Assembly: GCA_023460995.1 (NCBI GenBank)
Contig: JAEWOE010000006.1
Span: 248,001-312,000, forward strand
Length of the DNA: 64,000 nt
Direction of reading: 5' to 3'
Source: Bacillota bacterium
Lineage (GTDB): Bacteria; Bacillota_I; Bacilli_A; RF39; UBA660
Numbering within the stretch: the first letter of the stretch is position 1; the number at the start of each line of letters is the position of its first letter. The translations under genes were made by a program, and so were the position numbers. Positions 1 through 8,423 of this stretch are shown in pieces. Under the pieces are notes generated by a model. It did not search any database. It saw nothing but the letters and a program-made list of their open reading frames with translations, and was not told the origin of the DNA.

Positions 1-1
1 G

Positions 2-349
2 TCTAAAAAAGACTATATGGGAACTTATGATTTTATTGTAAGACAAACAATAAATTATGAAAAAAAATCTAACGGTAAAGATTCTAATAAAATTATTACC
101 ATTATTTCCAATCCAGAAGGCAACTATATTGACTATGTCAAAGGAAAAAAACAAGATCAAAATAATCTTAGCTTTGGCAAGCGTTGTGTGTTTATTAAAA
201 ATAATATTATAATTACAGGTGCAGGAGAAGAGCCTAATGTAGCATTATTACTGCTTAAAATTAAGGCGATAAGTAAGTTGTTTTTTAATTTAGCTATAGT
301 AATATTATTTATATATTTAGGATATAGATTATTAATGATGCTTTTATAG
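2..349 (+). CDS. hypothetical protein with C-terminal membrane segment (5' end probably outside window)
   Basis: I do not recognise this protein. The frame is open to the left edge of the window. The first ATG, at 17, has no Shine-Dalgarno sequence in front of it, so the gene probably begins upstream. From ATG 17 it is 110 residues: a soluble part rich in Lys, Asn and Ile, then one hydrophobic helix at about residues 87-107 (KLFFNLAIVILFIYLGYRLL) that ends almost at the C-terminus. This suggests a tail-anchored or last-helix membrane protein. It converges with the LysR gene; the gap holds four TGTGGAAAA repeats. Confidence 0.5.
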   Translation, partial: SKKDYMGTYDFIVRQTINYEKKSNGKDSNKIITIISNPEGNYIDYVKGKKQDQNNLSFGKRCVFIKNNIIITGAGEEPNVALLLLKIKAISKLFFNLAIVILFIYLGYRLLMMLL

Positions 350-355
350 TAATAA

Positions 356-485
356 TGTGGAAAACTCATTATTTTAAAAAAATGAATTAAAATTACAAAA
401 AAATGTGGAAAAAAGTAACATTTTTGTGGAAAAAGTGAACAAAAGTACTTGTCTAAAACAAAAACAACAATAGAATTGTGGAAAA
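356..485. repeat. four direct TGTGGAAAA nonamers (DnaA-box-like)
   Basis: Identical nonamers lie at 356-364, 404-412, 425-433 and 477-485, all in one orientation, in the gap between two convergent genes. The reverse complement, TTTTCCACA, differs at one position from the DnaA-box consensus TTATNCACA. No promoter is expected between convergent genes. A DnaA-binding cluster or another protein-binding array is inference. Confidence 0.5.
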
Positions 486-491
486 CTATTG

Positions 492-1382
492 TTATTTTTG
501 CTTTTTTAATTGATTACAAAATTCTTTTGCTACTGGGCTAAGAAGTGCATTTTCTAATGTTGTAATACCATATTCAATTTTTGAAAGTTCGGGTTTAATA
601 TTTATTTCAAAAACTTCATTTCTTTTTAACTCTTCTTTGATATATTCTTTTGTAGCTATGCCTATCCCATACCCAATTTTAGTAAAATTTTCTACTAGTG
701 ATAAACTTGCTACTTCCATTTTGTAGTCTATTTTCATGAACTGATCATTAAAATATTTATTTAAACGTAATCTTGTTAGTGAAGAATCTGTTGGAAGTAT
801 AATTGGATATTTTATTATCTCGTTTAATGAAACTTCTCTACCTAATAATTCTTTATAATCGTTATTACAAATAAAAGTATCATGTAAATCTCCAATTTTA
901 TAATATGAAAGACCTGTTTCTTTTTTTGAAGGAAATTTTGTGAATAGCAAATCTAATTTTCCATCTTTTAAATGTTTAATAAGATCACATGTTGGTCCAA
1001 TTGCTATTTCTACTCTTACATTAGGATACTTTTTATGAAGTACTTCGAGTACGGGTATTAAAAATACTTTTGTTAATGATTTTCCTGTACCAATTTTAAT
1101 TACGCCTGATTCTATTTTATTTAGAGAATTAGAAATGTTTTCAATATTCCTTATGTACTTCATTGCTTCTTTAATTTGGCTATATACTTCTTCACCATTG
1201 CTAGTTAGTATGACCCCTCTCTTAGTTCTAATAAAAAGTTGAAAACCAAGTATTTCTTCTAGATTTTTAATTTGTTTTGTTATAGCCGGCTGAGATATAT
1301 GTAATTCATTACTAGCTTTAGTGATATTTTTATTTTTTGCCACTATATAAAAAATGTTGTATAGTTCTAAATTAATATTCAT
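492..1382 (-). CDS. LysR-family transcriptional regulator
   Basis: The protein is a 296-residue DNA-binding regulator of the usual LysR length. Residues 1-60 form the winged helix-turn-helix (NITKASNELHISQPAITKQI), followed by the linker helix and, from about residue 90, the two-lobed effector-binding domain (VIKIGTGKSL onward). The start is ATG 1382 with GGAGG just upstream. It is divergent from the Nudix-PHP gene, the classic arrangement for a LysR regulator and its target, and a 15-bp palindrome of LysR-box type lies between them. The ligand cannot be told from the sequence. The family assignment is secure; control of the neighbour is inference. Confidence 0.92.
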   Translation of the reverse strand: MNINLELYNIFYIVAKNKNITKASNELHISQPAITKQIKNLEEILGFQLFIRTKRGVILTSNGEEVYSQIKEAMKYIRNIENISNSLNKIESGVIKIGTGKSLTKVFLIPVLEVLHKKYPNVRVEIAIGPTCDLIKHLKDGKLDLLFTKFPSKKETGLSYYKIGDLHDTFICNNDYKELLGREVSLNEIIKYPIILPTDSSLTRLRLNKYFNDQFMKIDYKMEVASLSLVENFTKIGYGIGIATKEYIKEELKRNEVFEINIKPELSKIEYGITTLENALLSPVAKEFCNQLKKQK

Positions 1383-1394
1383 AATAACCTCCCG

Positions 1395-1409
1395 TTATGA
1401 TAGACATAA
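1395..1409. promoter_or_regulatory. LysR-type box TTATGATAGACATAA
   Basis: This is a perfect TTATG-N5-CATAA palindrome that fits the LysR T-N11-A rule. It lies in the 86-bp divergent gap. A TATAAT at 1444-1449 serves the Nudix-PHP gene, so the box is centred about 54 bp before its likely transcription start. Confidence 0.55.
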
Positions 1410-1468
1410 GATATTTGTATTTTAATTATAACAGTTGATAAGGTATAATTCAAGTAAGGAAGTGTATT

Positions 1469-2863
1469 ATGAATAAAGAAATAATAATTAATGAAGGAAA
1501 TTTACAATCTGATGAAGTAAATGATAGAAAGCAAAAAAGTCGTTTGATAGTTATAAATAATAATAATCAAATTTTACTTCAAAATTATGATGGAGTATTT
1601 ATGTTGCCGGGTGGAAAAATTGATAAAGAGGAAACAATTGTTTCAGGACTTGTTAGGGAAATTAGAGAAGAGACAGGTTTACTAATCAATACTAACGAAA
1701 TAAAATCATTAGTAACGATTAAAAATTATGCTAGAGATTATCCTAGAAGAGATAGTAGTTATAAAATTAATAAATTAGTTGAAACAAGCTACTTTTATTT
1801 AAGATGTAATAGTAATATAAGTAAAGGACAAAGCGATCTTACTTTAAGTGAAAAAAATTACAACTTAACTACACAGTTTGTAGATATAGATAGAATACCT
1901 ACACTTATTATTAATAATGATTCAACTAATCCACGTAAAAAATTCTATGATGAAGAATTATTGAAGGTATTAGATGAGATTAAAAATACAAATATAATTG
2001 GTTATAAAGATAATGATAAACTAATAGACATGCATATTCATTCAAGTTATTCAGACGGAGACTATGAACCAGTAGAAATAACTAAAATGGTTAAAAAGGC
2101 AGGAATTGAAGTATTTTCTATTACTGATCATGATACTGTACTAGGCTGTATGCAATTAGTTGGATATTCTACACCAGGTATAATGTTTATTCCTGGTGTA
2201 GAATTAAATGCTTCCGTTGTCAAAGGAAGAATGCATATATTAGGATATAACTTTAATATATATAATAAAGATCTATTAAAATTACTTCAAGACAAAAAGA
2301 ATAATTCTTATAGATCAATAGAACTTATGTATCAGTATATGCACAATGAACATGGAGTTACTATTCCATCATTTGAACTTGATAATTTATTTAAAAAAAC
2401 AGGTAATATAGGTAGACCGGATTTAGCTATATTATTAAGAAAATATGGCTATGCAATTGATAATAATGATGCATTTAAAAAATACTTAGTTGAGGCTTAT
2501 GAGAAAACTTTTTATGATAGAATTACAACATCTAAAGAAGAGTGTATTGATGTTTTAAAGAAATCAGGTGCATATATATCTATTGCTCATCCTATAACCT
2601 TAAAGATGGACTATGAAGAATTAAAAAAAGAACTAATTTATTTAAAGAGCTTAGGACTAGATGCTATTGAAATTTGCCATAGTAATCAGTCAGAGGAATA
2701 TAGAAATATCTTAAGAATTTTAAGAGATGAGTTAAATTTATATGAAACTGGTGGTAGTGACTATCATGGACCAAATGTTAAACCAGATATAGAATTAGGC
2801 ACAGGTAGAAACAATAATATAAAAATAAAAGAGTTAAAGTTGCTTAATAAAATGCAAAATTAA
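1469..2863 (+). CDS. Nudix hydrolase-PHP domain fusion protein
   Basis: Two enzymes lie in one 464-residue chain. Residues about 22-150 are a Nudix domain with a complete Nudix box, G49-x5-E55-x7-REIREETGL, which normally binds Mg2+ and cleaves nucleoside diphosphate derivatives. Residues about 184-460 are a PHP phosphoesterase with its metal ligands visible: DMHIH (H189, H191), TDHDT (220-222), GVELN (E245), HILGY, IAHP and GGSDYHG. Known PHP proteins hydrolyse phosphoesters such as 3',5'-nucleotide bisphosphates or DNA ends. The fusion suggests successive steps on one nucleotide-like substrate, but that is inference. The gene has its own promoter (TATAAT 1444-1449) and is divergent from the LysR gene. 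Confidence 0.85.
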   Translation: MNKEIIINEGNLQSDEVNDRKQKSRLIVINNNNQILLQNYDGVFMLPGGKIDKEETIVSGLVREIREETGLLINTNEIKSLVTIKNYARDYPRRDSSYKINKLVETSYFYLRCNSNISKGQSDLTLSEKNYNLTTQFVDIDRIPTLIINNDSTNPRKKFYDEELLKVLDEIKNTNIIGYKDNDKLIDMHIHSSYSDGDYEPVEITKMVKKAGIEVFSITDHDTVLGCMQLVGYSTPGIMFIPGVELNASVVKGRMHILGYNFNIYNKDLLKLLQDKKNNSYRSIELMYQYMHNEHGVTIPSFELDNLFKKTGNIGRPDLAILLRKYGYAIDNNDAFKKYLVEAYEKTFYDRITTSKEECIDVLKKSGAYISIAHPITLKMDYEELKKELIYLKSLGLDAIEICHSNQSEEYRNILRILRDELNLYETGGSDYHGPNVKPDIELGTGRNNNIKIKELKLLNKMQN

Positions 2864-2875
2864 AACTCTTTTTTG

Positions 2876-2900
2876 TGTTATAATTATAATAGGTGATAGT
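2876..2900 (+). promoter_or_regulatory. extended -10 plus AGGTGAT start module
   Basis: TGTTATAAT ends exactly 16 nt before the ATG at 2901, with AGGTGAT in between. The expected transcript start is about 2891, giving a leader of about 10 nt that begins at the ribosome site. Confidence 0.6.
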
Positions 2901-3734
2901 ATGAAAAGAGATAGGGGTTTTACTTTAATAGAACTATTGGGAGTCATTATATTATTAGGAGTTATCATAGCGATAATTGTTCCTAAGATTAGTACAACAA
3001 TAGAATCAAGTAAACAAAAGGCTGCAGCTGATAACGGACTTGTATATATTAAAGCAACAAGAGATTACTATAATGCTAATATATTGAATAGTGACTTTAT
3101 ACTTAAAGATGGTAAAAACTATGTAAAAGATATAGATGGGTATATAGAAATTAAAGGCGATAGACCGCTATCAGGTTATCTAACAATAACGGATGATAAG
3201 ATTGTATATGCTAAAATGTGTATTAACTATTATGAAGTTATATATCAGAATAATGATGCTAGTGTAACCGGAAAGTGTGATGGTGTTGATGAGGAAGAAT
3301 CTAATAGTTACACATCATATGTAGCTGGTGCAGCAAAAGCATATATATATGTTGCGCCTGGTCAATTTGATGATAAGGCTGTACTCGGAGCTCCACAAAA
3401 AACATTAATAATATATGTTGATTCAGATGAAAAAGTTATAAGTGCTCACTGGGGATATGTTTTTGATACAATAGATCCAACTATAATTCAAAGTTATAGT
3501 TCGGAAATCAATTCTATTTACTCAAGTTTCCCAATTCCAGTAGATGTTTCACATTATTATATATTAGAAGAATTATCTGTTTTATATTTAATGGAAAATA
3601 ATACTTATATGAATATGGATGGAGCACCAGTAGTAGACTATTCAGCATCTCTTGCTACAGTTTTTGATAGTTTAAATGCTACTATATTTGGTGGTGTTAT
3701 ATCAACAACAGTGTATAAAACAATTGTATTTTAA
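2901..3734 (+). CDS. type IV pilin-like (pseudopilin) protein
   Basis: The protein has 277 residues. The N-terminus is a class III prepilin signal: short basic leader MKRDR, then GFTLIELLGVIILLGVIIAI, with the invariant Glu at position +5 after the G/F cleavage site. This helix anchors the protein and packs into pilus-like filaments after processing by a PilD/ComC-type peptidase. The remaining ~245 residues form a polar globular head (one Cys pair at most) that I cannot assign. No pilus motor or peptidase gene is in the window. The gene is single, driven by the short-leader module, and converges on a second pilin-like gene across a perfect palindrome. Confidence 0.8.
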   Translation: MKRDRGFTLIELLGVIILLGVIIAIIVPKISTTIESSKQKAAADNGLVYIKATRDYYNANILNSDFILKDGKNYVKDIDGYIEIKGDRPLSGYLTITDDKIVYAKMCINYYEVIYQNNDASVTGKCDGVDEEESNSYTSYVAGAAKAYIYVAPGQFDDKAVLGAPQKTLIIYVDSDEKVISAHWGYVFDTIDPTIIQSYSSEINSIYSSFPIPVDVSHYYILEELSVLYLMENNTYMNMDGAPVVDYSASLATVFDSLNATIFGGVISTTVYKTIVF

Positions 3735-3760
3735 AAGCTAACAAAATTTTGTTAGCTTTT
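3733..3760. terminator. bidirectional terminator, 28-bp perfect palindrome
   Basis: AAAAGCTAACAAAA is followed at once by its exact reverse complement. It lies between two convergent pilin-like genes and gives a T-run on both strands. Confidence 0.85.
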
Positions 3761-4489
3761 TTATCCTATAGGTGGATTATCTTCACATAAATGAGTATAA
3801 AAATTTAACACTTCGGTTTCATCATATACACTATATTTAGCACAAAATGAACTGCCTTCTATTTCTGTAGAATATAAATTAATTCCACTTACTTCAATGT
3901 TACCATTAATACTTGTTAAAAATCCACTTTCAATTTCAATAGGAGGATCTATAACTGCTGAATCTTGAAATGTTAAACTTAGTGTTTCGTTATTTAAAGA
4001 AAACTCTCTATATAAACCATCATTATTGTAATATAGTGCTTTGTCTAAAATGTAAGTTACTGTATCTCCAAAATCACAATAACTCATATCACCAGATGTA
4101 ATAATATCACTAAAATATGTTTTGAATGAACATAAATCATTATTTTTTATGTATATTCCAATTAATCCATCCTTAGTAACTTTTACATAGCCGTGCCCAT
4201 TTTTAATTTTTCCATCGGTAGTTATAGAGGCAGTTGTACTACAGTTAGTTCCACTTTCATCACATTCATAAAGTTTGTTAGTATCAAAAAGATAAGCTTT
4301 AGTTTCAAAATCACTATTTTGAGATTCAGATTTAACTGTTGCTAATAAACCAGAAACACTAGCCATAAAAGCTTTTTTTCTTTGTTTTTCTATTGTTGTA
4401 TTAACTGTTGGTACTATAATAATTCCTATTAACCCTAAAATAACAATAACAGCAATTAATTCTACTATTGTAAATCCATTCTTTTTCAT
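3761..4489 (-). CDS. type IV pilin-like (pseudopilin) protein
   Basis: The protein has 242 residues counting from ATG 4489, which is preceded by GAGGTG. The frame also runs open to an ATG at 4543, but that start would bury the prepilin signal and has no ribosome site. The signal is MKKNGFTIVELIAVIVILGL, with a basic leader, G/F cleavage site, Glu+5 and a hydrophobic helix. The head holds several Cys residues (ECDESGTNC, CSF, YCDF, FCAKY, HLCED), so it may be disulphide-bonded outside the cell. The head is not recognisably related to that of its convergent neighbour. Role in a filament or secretion pseudopilus is inferred from the signal alone. Confidence 0.8.
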   Translation of the reverse strand: MKKNGFTIVELIAVIVILGLIGIIIVPTVNTTIEKQRKKAFMASVSGLLATVKSESQNSDFETKAYLFDTNKLYECDESGTNCSTTASITTDGKIKNGHGYVKVTKDGLIGIYIKNNDLCSFKTYFSDIITSGDMSYCDFGDTVTYILDKALYYNNDGLYREFSLNNETLSLTFQDSAVIDPPIEIESGFLTSINGNIEVSGINLYSTEIEGSSFCAKYSVYDETEVLNFYTHLCEDNPPIG

Positions 4490-4581
4490 AACTACACCTC
4501 TATTATCTATTGGTATTATATAATAAAATAAACTTAATAGCAATAAACTTTCCTTTCTATCTTGCTAAAATATTACTTTGG

Positions 4582-4606
4582 TGTTAAAATATTTTTAGGT
4601 GATATT
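4582..4606 (+). promoter_or_regulatory. extended -10 plus AGGTGAT start module
   Basis: TGTTAAAAT ends exactly 16 nt before the ATG at 4607, with AGGTGAT between them. This is the same spacing as at 2876. Confidence 0.55.
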
Positions 4607-4960
4607 ATGAAAAGTAAGGAAGAAGCCATAAAGCTTATTACGAAGAAATTAAAAAATGATAGTTATCTTACGTATGATGAAATTTCTATTATTACAGGAT
4701 ATCACACTAAATATTTATTTAAATTAAAAAACGAGATATTAAATGGAACTATCTCTTTACAACATGGTAATAAAAATAAAAAACCACATAATGCTATAAG
4801 TGAAATTGAAAAAGAAAAAATTAAACAGTTATATAGTAGATCATCTGCAAGTATAAGAAAATTTTGCAAGTTCTATGGTAAACATAGTTATTCATGTATA
4901 TATAACATAGTTCATGATATAGAGAAAGAAAAAATCGAGAAGATTGAAATTAAAAAATAA
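4607..4960 (+). CDS. small helix-turn-helix protein resembling the N-terminus of an ISNCY-type transposase
   Basis: The protein has 117 residues from ATG 4607, chosen because AGGTGAT precedes it. The chain is helical and basic: LTYDEISIITGYHTKYLFKL resembles a first HTH, then a LQHGNKNKKPHN linker and a second helical part (ASIRKFCKFYGKHSYSCIYNI). An HTH followed by HGN-x-x-xKP is typical of the DNA-binding head of ISNCY-like transposases. No catalytic DDE domain follows, and the gene ends cleanly at a terminator. It is either a remnant or a domesticated DNA-binding protein. The presence of its own promoter and terminator favours a real gene. Confidence 0.55.
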   Translation: MKSKEEAIKLITKKLKNDSYLTYDEISIITGYHTKYLFKLKNEILNGTISLQHGNKNKKPHNAISEIEKEKIKQLYSRSSASIRKFCKFYGKHSYSCIYNIVHDIEKEKIEKIEIKK

Positions 4961-4980
4961 GGATTTGTCCTTATTTTTTT
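4953..4980 (+). terminator. rho-independent terminator
   Basis: AAAAATAAGGA pairs with TCCTTATTTTT around a TTTG loop and is followed by Ts. It overlaps the last codons of the HTH gene. Confidence 0.8.
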
Positions 4981-5025
4981 CATATTTTGTTATGTTCGAA
5001 ATATAATTCTATGGGAGGACAAACT

Positions 5026-7602
5026 ATGAAATATGATAGCAATGGATTAAATGATAATGATGTTTTAATAAGTCGCAAGAAAAATGGTACAAATTCTTTA
5101 ATAATAGATCGAAAAAATAGTTTTTTAAAATTAGTCATTGAGTCTTTTGGTGACCCAATAATTAAAATATTATTAGTAGTACTGGGAATAAAAATAGTAA
5201 TACTTTTTAAAGATTTTGATTGGTATGAAACAGTAGGAATTGTAATAGCTATTTTTTTAGCGTCTTTTATTTCCTCCTTATCAGAATATGGTAGTGAAAA
5301 AGCTTTTGATAAAATGCAAGATGAAGCTAGTAAAATAAAATGTAAGGTTAAAAGAAATAGAAATCTAGTAGAAATACCAATAGAAGAAGTAGTAGTTGGT
5401 GATATCGTTATTCTTGAAACTGGTGATAAAATACCTGCAGATGGTGTAGTTATAGACGGTGAAATTTCTGTTGATGAATCTATGATTAATGGAGAAACAA
5501 AAGAAGTGTATAAAAGAAAGTATATGCCAAATTGTATAGATAATAGTTACATATATAAAGGGACAGTAGTTTGTCAGAAAAGAGCTACTATGTATGTAAC
5601 AAAAGTTGGTGTTGATACAATGTATGGCAAATTATCACTAGAACTTAGTGATAATACTAATGATAGCCCACTTAAACAAAGGTTAAAAACTCTTGCCTCT
5701 ACAATTAGTAAATATGGATATATAGGAGCTTTTTTAGTAGCTGCTTCATATCTATTTTCTGTTTTTATTCTAGATGGCAATTATGGAATGTTCAGTGATA
5801 TTAGAGTAATTACTGGACATTTATTATACGCTATTACACTAGCTGTAACTGTTATTGTAGTTGCAGTGCCAGAAGGCTTACCCATGATGATAACATTAGT
5901 ACTATCTTCTAATATGAAAAGAATGATAAAGAAAAATGTTTTAGTAAGAAAGTTAGTTGGTATAGAAACAGCGGGTAGTATGAATATTTTATTCACTGAT
6001 AAGACAGGCACTTTAACAAAAGGAAAGCTAAGTGCAATAGGATATGTTACACCAAACTTAAGTTTGTTTAATAGCGAAGAACAACTTTATAGTTCAAATT
6101 ATTATAATATTGTTAAAAAATCATGTATCTATAGTAATACTACTATTAATGACGAAGGGGTAATGGTGGGTGGAAATAGTACCGAGAAAGCGGTCAGAAA
6201 CTTTATAAAAAGTAGTATTAGTTACTTTAACATCGAAAAGGAAATAGAATTTAATAGTACAAATAAATTTTCATCTATTACTGTGGATAAAATAAATTAT
6301 ATAAAGGGTGCTCCAGAAGTTATTTTAAGTAATTGTACTAAGTATTTAGATGAGAACAATAATGAAAAATTCTTGCTAAATAAAAATCAAATTAACGAAT
6401 ATATAAAAATGGAAGCTGCTAAAGGAACTAGAGTTATCGCAATGAGTTACTCTAGATACCACGCAGATATTGATCCTATAAAAAGTAGTGTATTTCTTGG
6501 ATTAATTCTTTTAAAGGATGAAATAAAGGATAATGTCAAGGAGACTGTAACTGAACTTAAAGAAGCTGGAATTAAAGTTGTTATGGTGACTGGAGATAAT
6601 AAAGAAACAGCCACTAATATTGCAAGGGAAGTTGGTATTTTAACAAGTGGAGTAGTAATAACAAGTAGTGAATTAAACAAGATGAAAGATGAGGAAGTAA
6701 TTAGAATGCTCCCTAATCTTGAAGTATTAGCGAGAAGTATGCCAACAGATAAAAGCAGACTAGTTCATTTAGCGCAAAAATTAGAATTAGTTGTAGGTAT
6801 GACTGGTGATGGTGTAAACGATGCCCCAGCTTTAAAAAAAGCAGATGTAGGATTTGCAATGGGTAGTGGAACAGAAGTTTCAAAAGAAGCTAGTGACATT
6901 ATAATTTTAGACGATAATTTATCTTCTATTGAGAGTGCTGTAATGTTTGGAAGAACAATCTTTAAAAGTATAAGGAAATTTATTATATTTCAATTAACTG
7001 TAAACATGTGTGCAGTAAGTTTATCAATAGTTGGTCCATTTATAGGTATAGAATCACCAATAACAGTTGTTCAAATGTTATGGATAAATATGGTTATGGA
7101 TACTCTAGCTGGATTAGCGTTCTCATTTGAACCACCTCTTAAAGAATATATGAAAGAAAAGCCTAAGAAAAGAAATGAAAGAATAATAAATAAGTATATG
7201 AAAAATGAAATATTGTTTACAGGTGCTTATTCTTCATTTCTCTGTGTTATCTTTCTAAAATCTAACTATTTGAATAGTCTTTTTGGAAATAATTTAAACA
7301 CTATTTTTACAGCATTCTTTGGATTATTTATTTTTATAGCTATATTTAACAGCTTTAATGCAAGAACAAGTAGACTTAATATTTTTGCGGATGTAATAAG
7401 AAACAAAGTATTCTTAATAGTTCTCATATTTATAATAATTATTCAAGTATTAATGATTTATCATGGTGGTAATATTTTTAGAACAAATGGCCTATCAATG
7501 TATGAATTTAATATTATGCTTATTCTAGCTTCAACAGTAGTGCCAATTGATCTAATTAGAAAATTTTACATAAAGAGACGTAATTTGTTTGGAGGAGTAT
7601 AA
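5026..7602 (+). CDS. P-type Ca2+-transporting ATPase, PMCA-like
   Basis: This 858-residue integral membrane pump should export Ca2+ at the cost of ATP. ATG 5026 is chosen because GGGAGG lies 7 nt upstream; the frame is open to 4987. Visible landmarks are an actuator loop with GDKIPADG and the TGE-like NGETKE, the M4 ion site VPEGLP, the phosphorylated Asp in DKTGTLT (about D325), KGAPE in the nucleotide domain, VTGDN, and the hinge GDGVNDAPALK. The M6 region (QMLWINMVMDTLAGLAFSFEPP) resembles plasma-membrane Ca2+ ATPases rather than SERCA. It overlaps the PopT start by 1 nt (TAATG), so the two are translationally coupled. A second pump of different subtype lies at 20388-23054. Confidence 0.92.
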   Translation: MKYDSNGLNDNDVLISRKKNGTNSLIIDRKNSFLKLVIESFGDPIIKILLVVLGIKIVILFKDFDWYETVGIVIAIFLASFISSLSEYGSEKAFDKMQDEASKIKCKVKRNRNLVEIPIEEVVVGDIVILETGDKIPADGVVIDGEISVDESMINGETKEVYKRKYMPNCIDNSYIYKGTVVCQKRATMYVTKVGVDTMYGKLSLELSDNTNDSPLKQRLKTLASTISKYGYIGAFLVAASYLFSVFILDGNYGMFSDIRVITGHLLYAITLAVTVIVVAVPEGLPMMITLVLSSNMKRMIKKNVLVRKLVGIETAGSMNILFTDKTGTLTKGKLSAIGYVTPNLSLFNSEEQLYSSNYYNIVKKSCIYSNTTINDEGVMVGGNSTEKAVRNFIKSSISYFNIEKEIEFNSTNKFSSITVDKINYIKGAPEVILSNCTKYLDENNNEKFLLNKNQINEYIKMEAAKGTRVIAMSYSRYHADIDPIKSSVFLGLILLKDEIKDNVKETVTELKEAGIKVVMVTGDNKETATNIAREVGILTSGVVITSSELNKMKDEEVIRMLPNLEVLARSMPTDKSRLVHLAQKLELVVGMTGDGVNDAPALKKADVGFAMGSGTEVSKEASDIIILDDNLSSIESAVMFGRTIFKSIRKFIIFQLTVNMCAVSLSIVGPFIGIESPITVVQMLWINMVMDTLAGLAFSFEPPLKEYMKEKPKKRNERIINKYMKNEILFTGAYSSFLCVIFLKSNYLNSLFGNNLNTIFTAFFGLFIFIAIFNSFNARTSRLNIFADVIRNKVFLIVLIFIIIIQVLMIYHGGNIFRTNGLSMYEFNIMLILASTVVPIDLIRKFYIKRRNLFGGV

Positions 7603-8393
7603 TGAAAAATAATTTAATTCTATTTTTAAAAGGAGTGATTATTGGAATAGGTAAGATTATACCTGGCGTTAGTGGCGCAATGTTAGCTATATCATTAGGT
7701 GTTTATGAAGAATTAGTATCATCAATGGCAAATATCAATAAAATTAATAAACAAAAATTTAAGTTTCTAATAATTATTGGGCTAGGTATGATATTGTCCA
7801 TAATGTTATCAAGTAAAGTTATAATATATTGTTTAAATAATTATTATCTTCCAACAATGTTACTATTTATAGGTATGATTACAGGGTGTATTCCACAAAC
7901 CTTGAAAATCACTAAAAAAACAGTTTCAAAAAAAAATGTTATATTACTTGTAATACCTTTTATAATTCTTCTATTATTAAGTTTTGTTTCAAATAGTGAA
8001 TTTAATATTAAGACTAACTTCTTTAATTTAATTCTAATAGGATTAATAGAAGCACTTACTATGATAGTTCCAGGTATTAGTGGTAGTGCGGTACTTATGT
8101 TACTTGGAGTTTATGAAGTAATTATTAATTCTTTATCCTCGCTTAATAATTTGGCAATATTAATACCTTTCTTAATAGGAACAATTTTAGGTCTATTACT
8201 ATTATCAAAATTAATAAACCGACTCTTTTTAAAATATAACATATCCTGTTATTATGTAATCTTAGGATTTACAATTACTAGTATATTTATATTATTAGGT
8301 GATATCTTCGTTATTAGTTATTCCTTTTATGAAATTTTTAAAGGCATATTATTTTTGATATTTGGTTTTTATATCAGTTATAAATTGGATTAA
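7602..8393 (+). CDS. popT: DUF368 family undecaprenyl-phosphate flippase (PopT-like)
   Basis: A polytopic membrane protein of 263 residues with the internal duplication typical of DUF368: GKIIPGVSGAMLAISLGVYE near residue 17 and MIVPGISGSAVLMLLGVYE near residue 154. Members of this family recycle undecaprenyl phosphate across the membrane for cell-wall synthesis; that role is from family knowledge. The start overlaps the stop of the Ca2+ ATPase and has GGAGGAG upstream, so both are made from one mRNA. The pairing with a Ca2+ pump is unusual enough to note, but no mechanistic link is visible. Confidence 0.85.
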   Translation: MKNNLILFLKGVIIGIGKIIPGVSGAMLAISLGVYEELVSSMANINKINKQKFKFLIIIGLGMILSIMLSSKVIIYCLNNYYLPTMLLFIGMITGCIPQTLKITKKTVSKKNVILLVIPFIILLLLSFVSNSEFNIKTNFFNLILIGLIEALTMIVPGISGSAVLMLLGVYEVIINSLSSLNNLAILIPFLIGTILGLLLLSKLINRLFLKYNISCYYVILGFTITSIFILLGDIFVISYSFYEIFKGILFLIFGFYISYKLD

Positions 8394-8398
8394 AAATG

Positions 8399-8423
8399 TG
8401 ATATAATTATGTTAGGTGATAAA
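8399..8423 (+). promoter_or_regulatory. extended -10 plus AGGTGAT start module
   Basis: TGATATAAT ends exactly 16 nt before the ATG at 8424, with AGGTGAT between. Confidence 0.6.
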
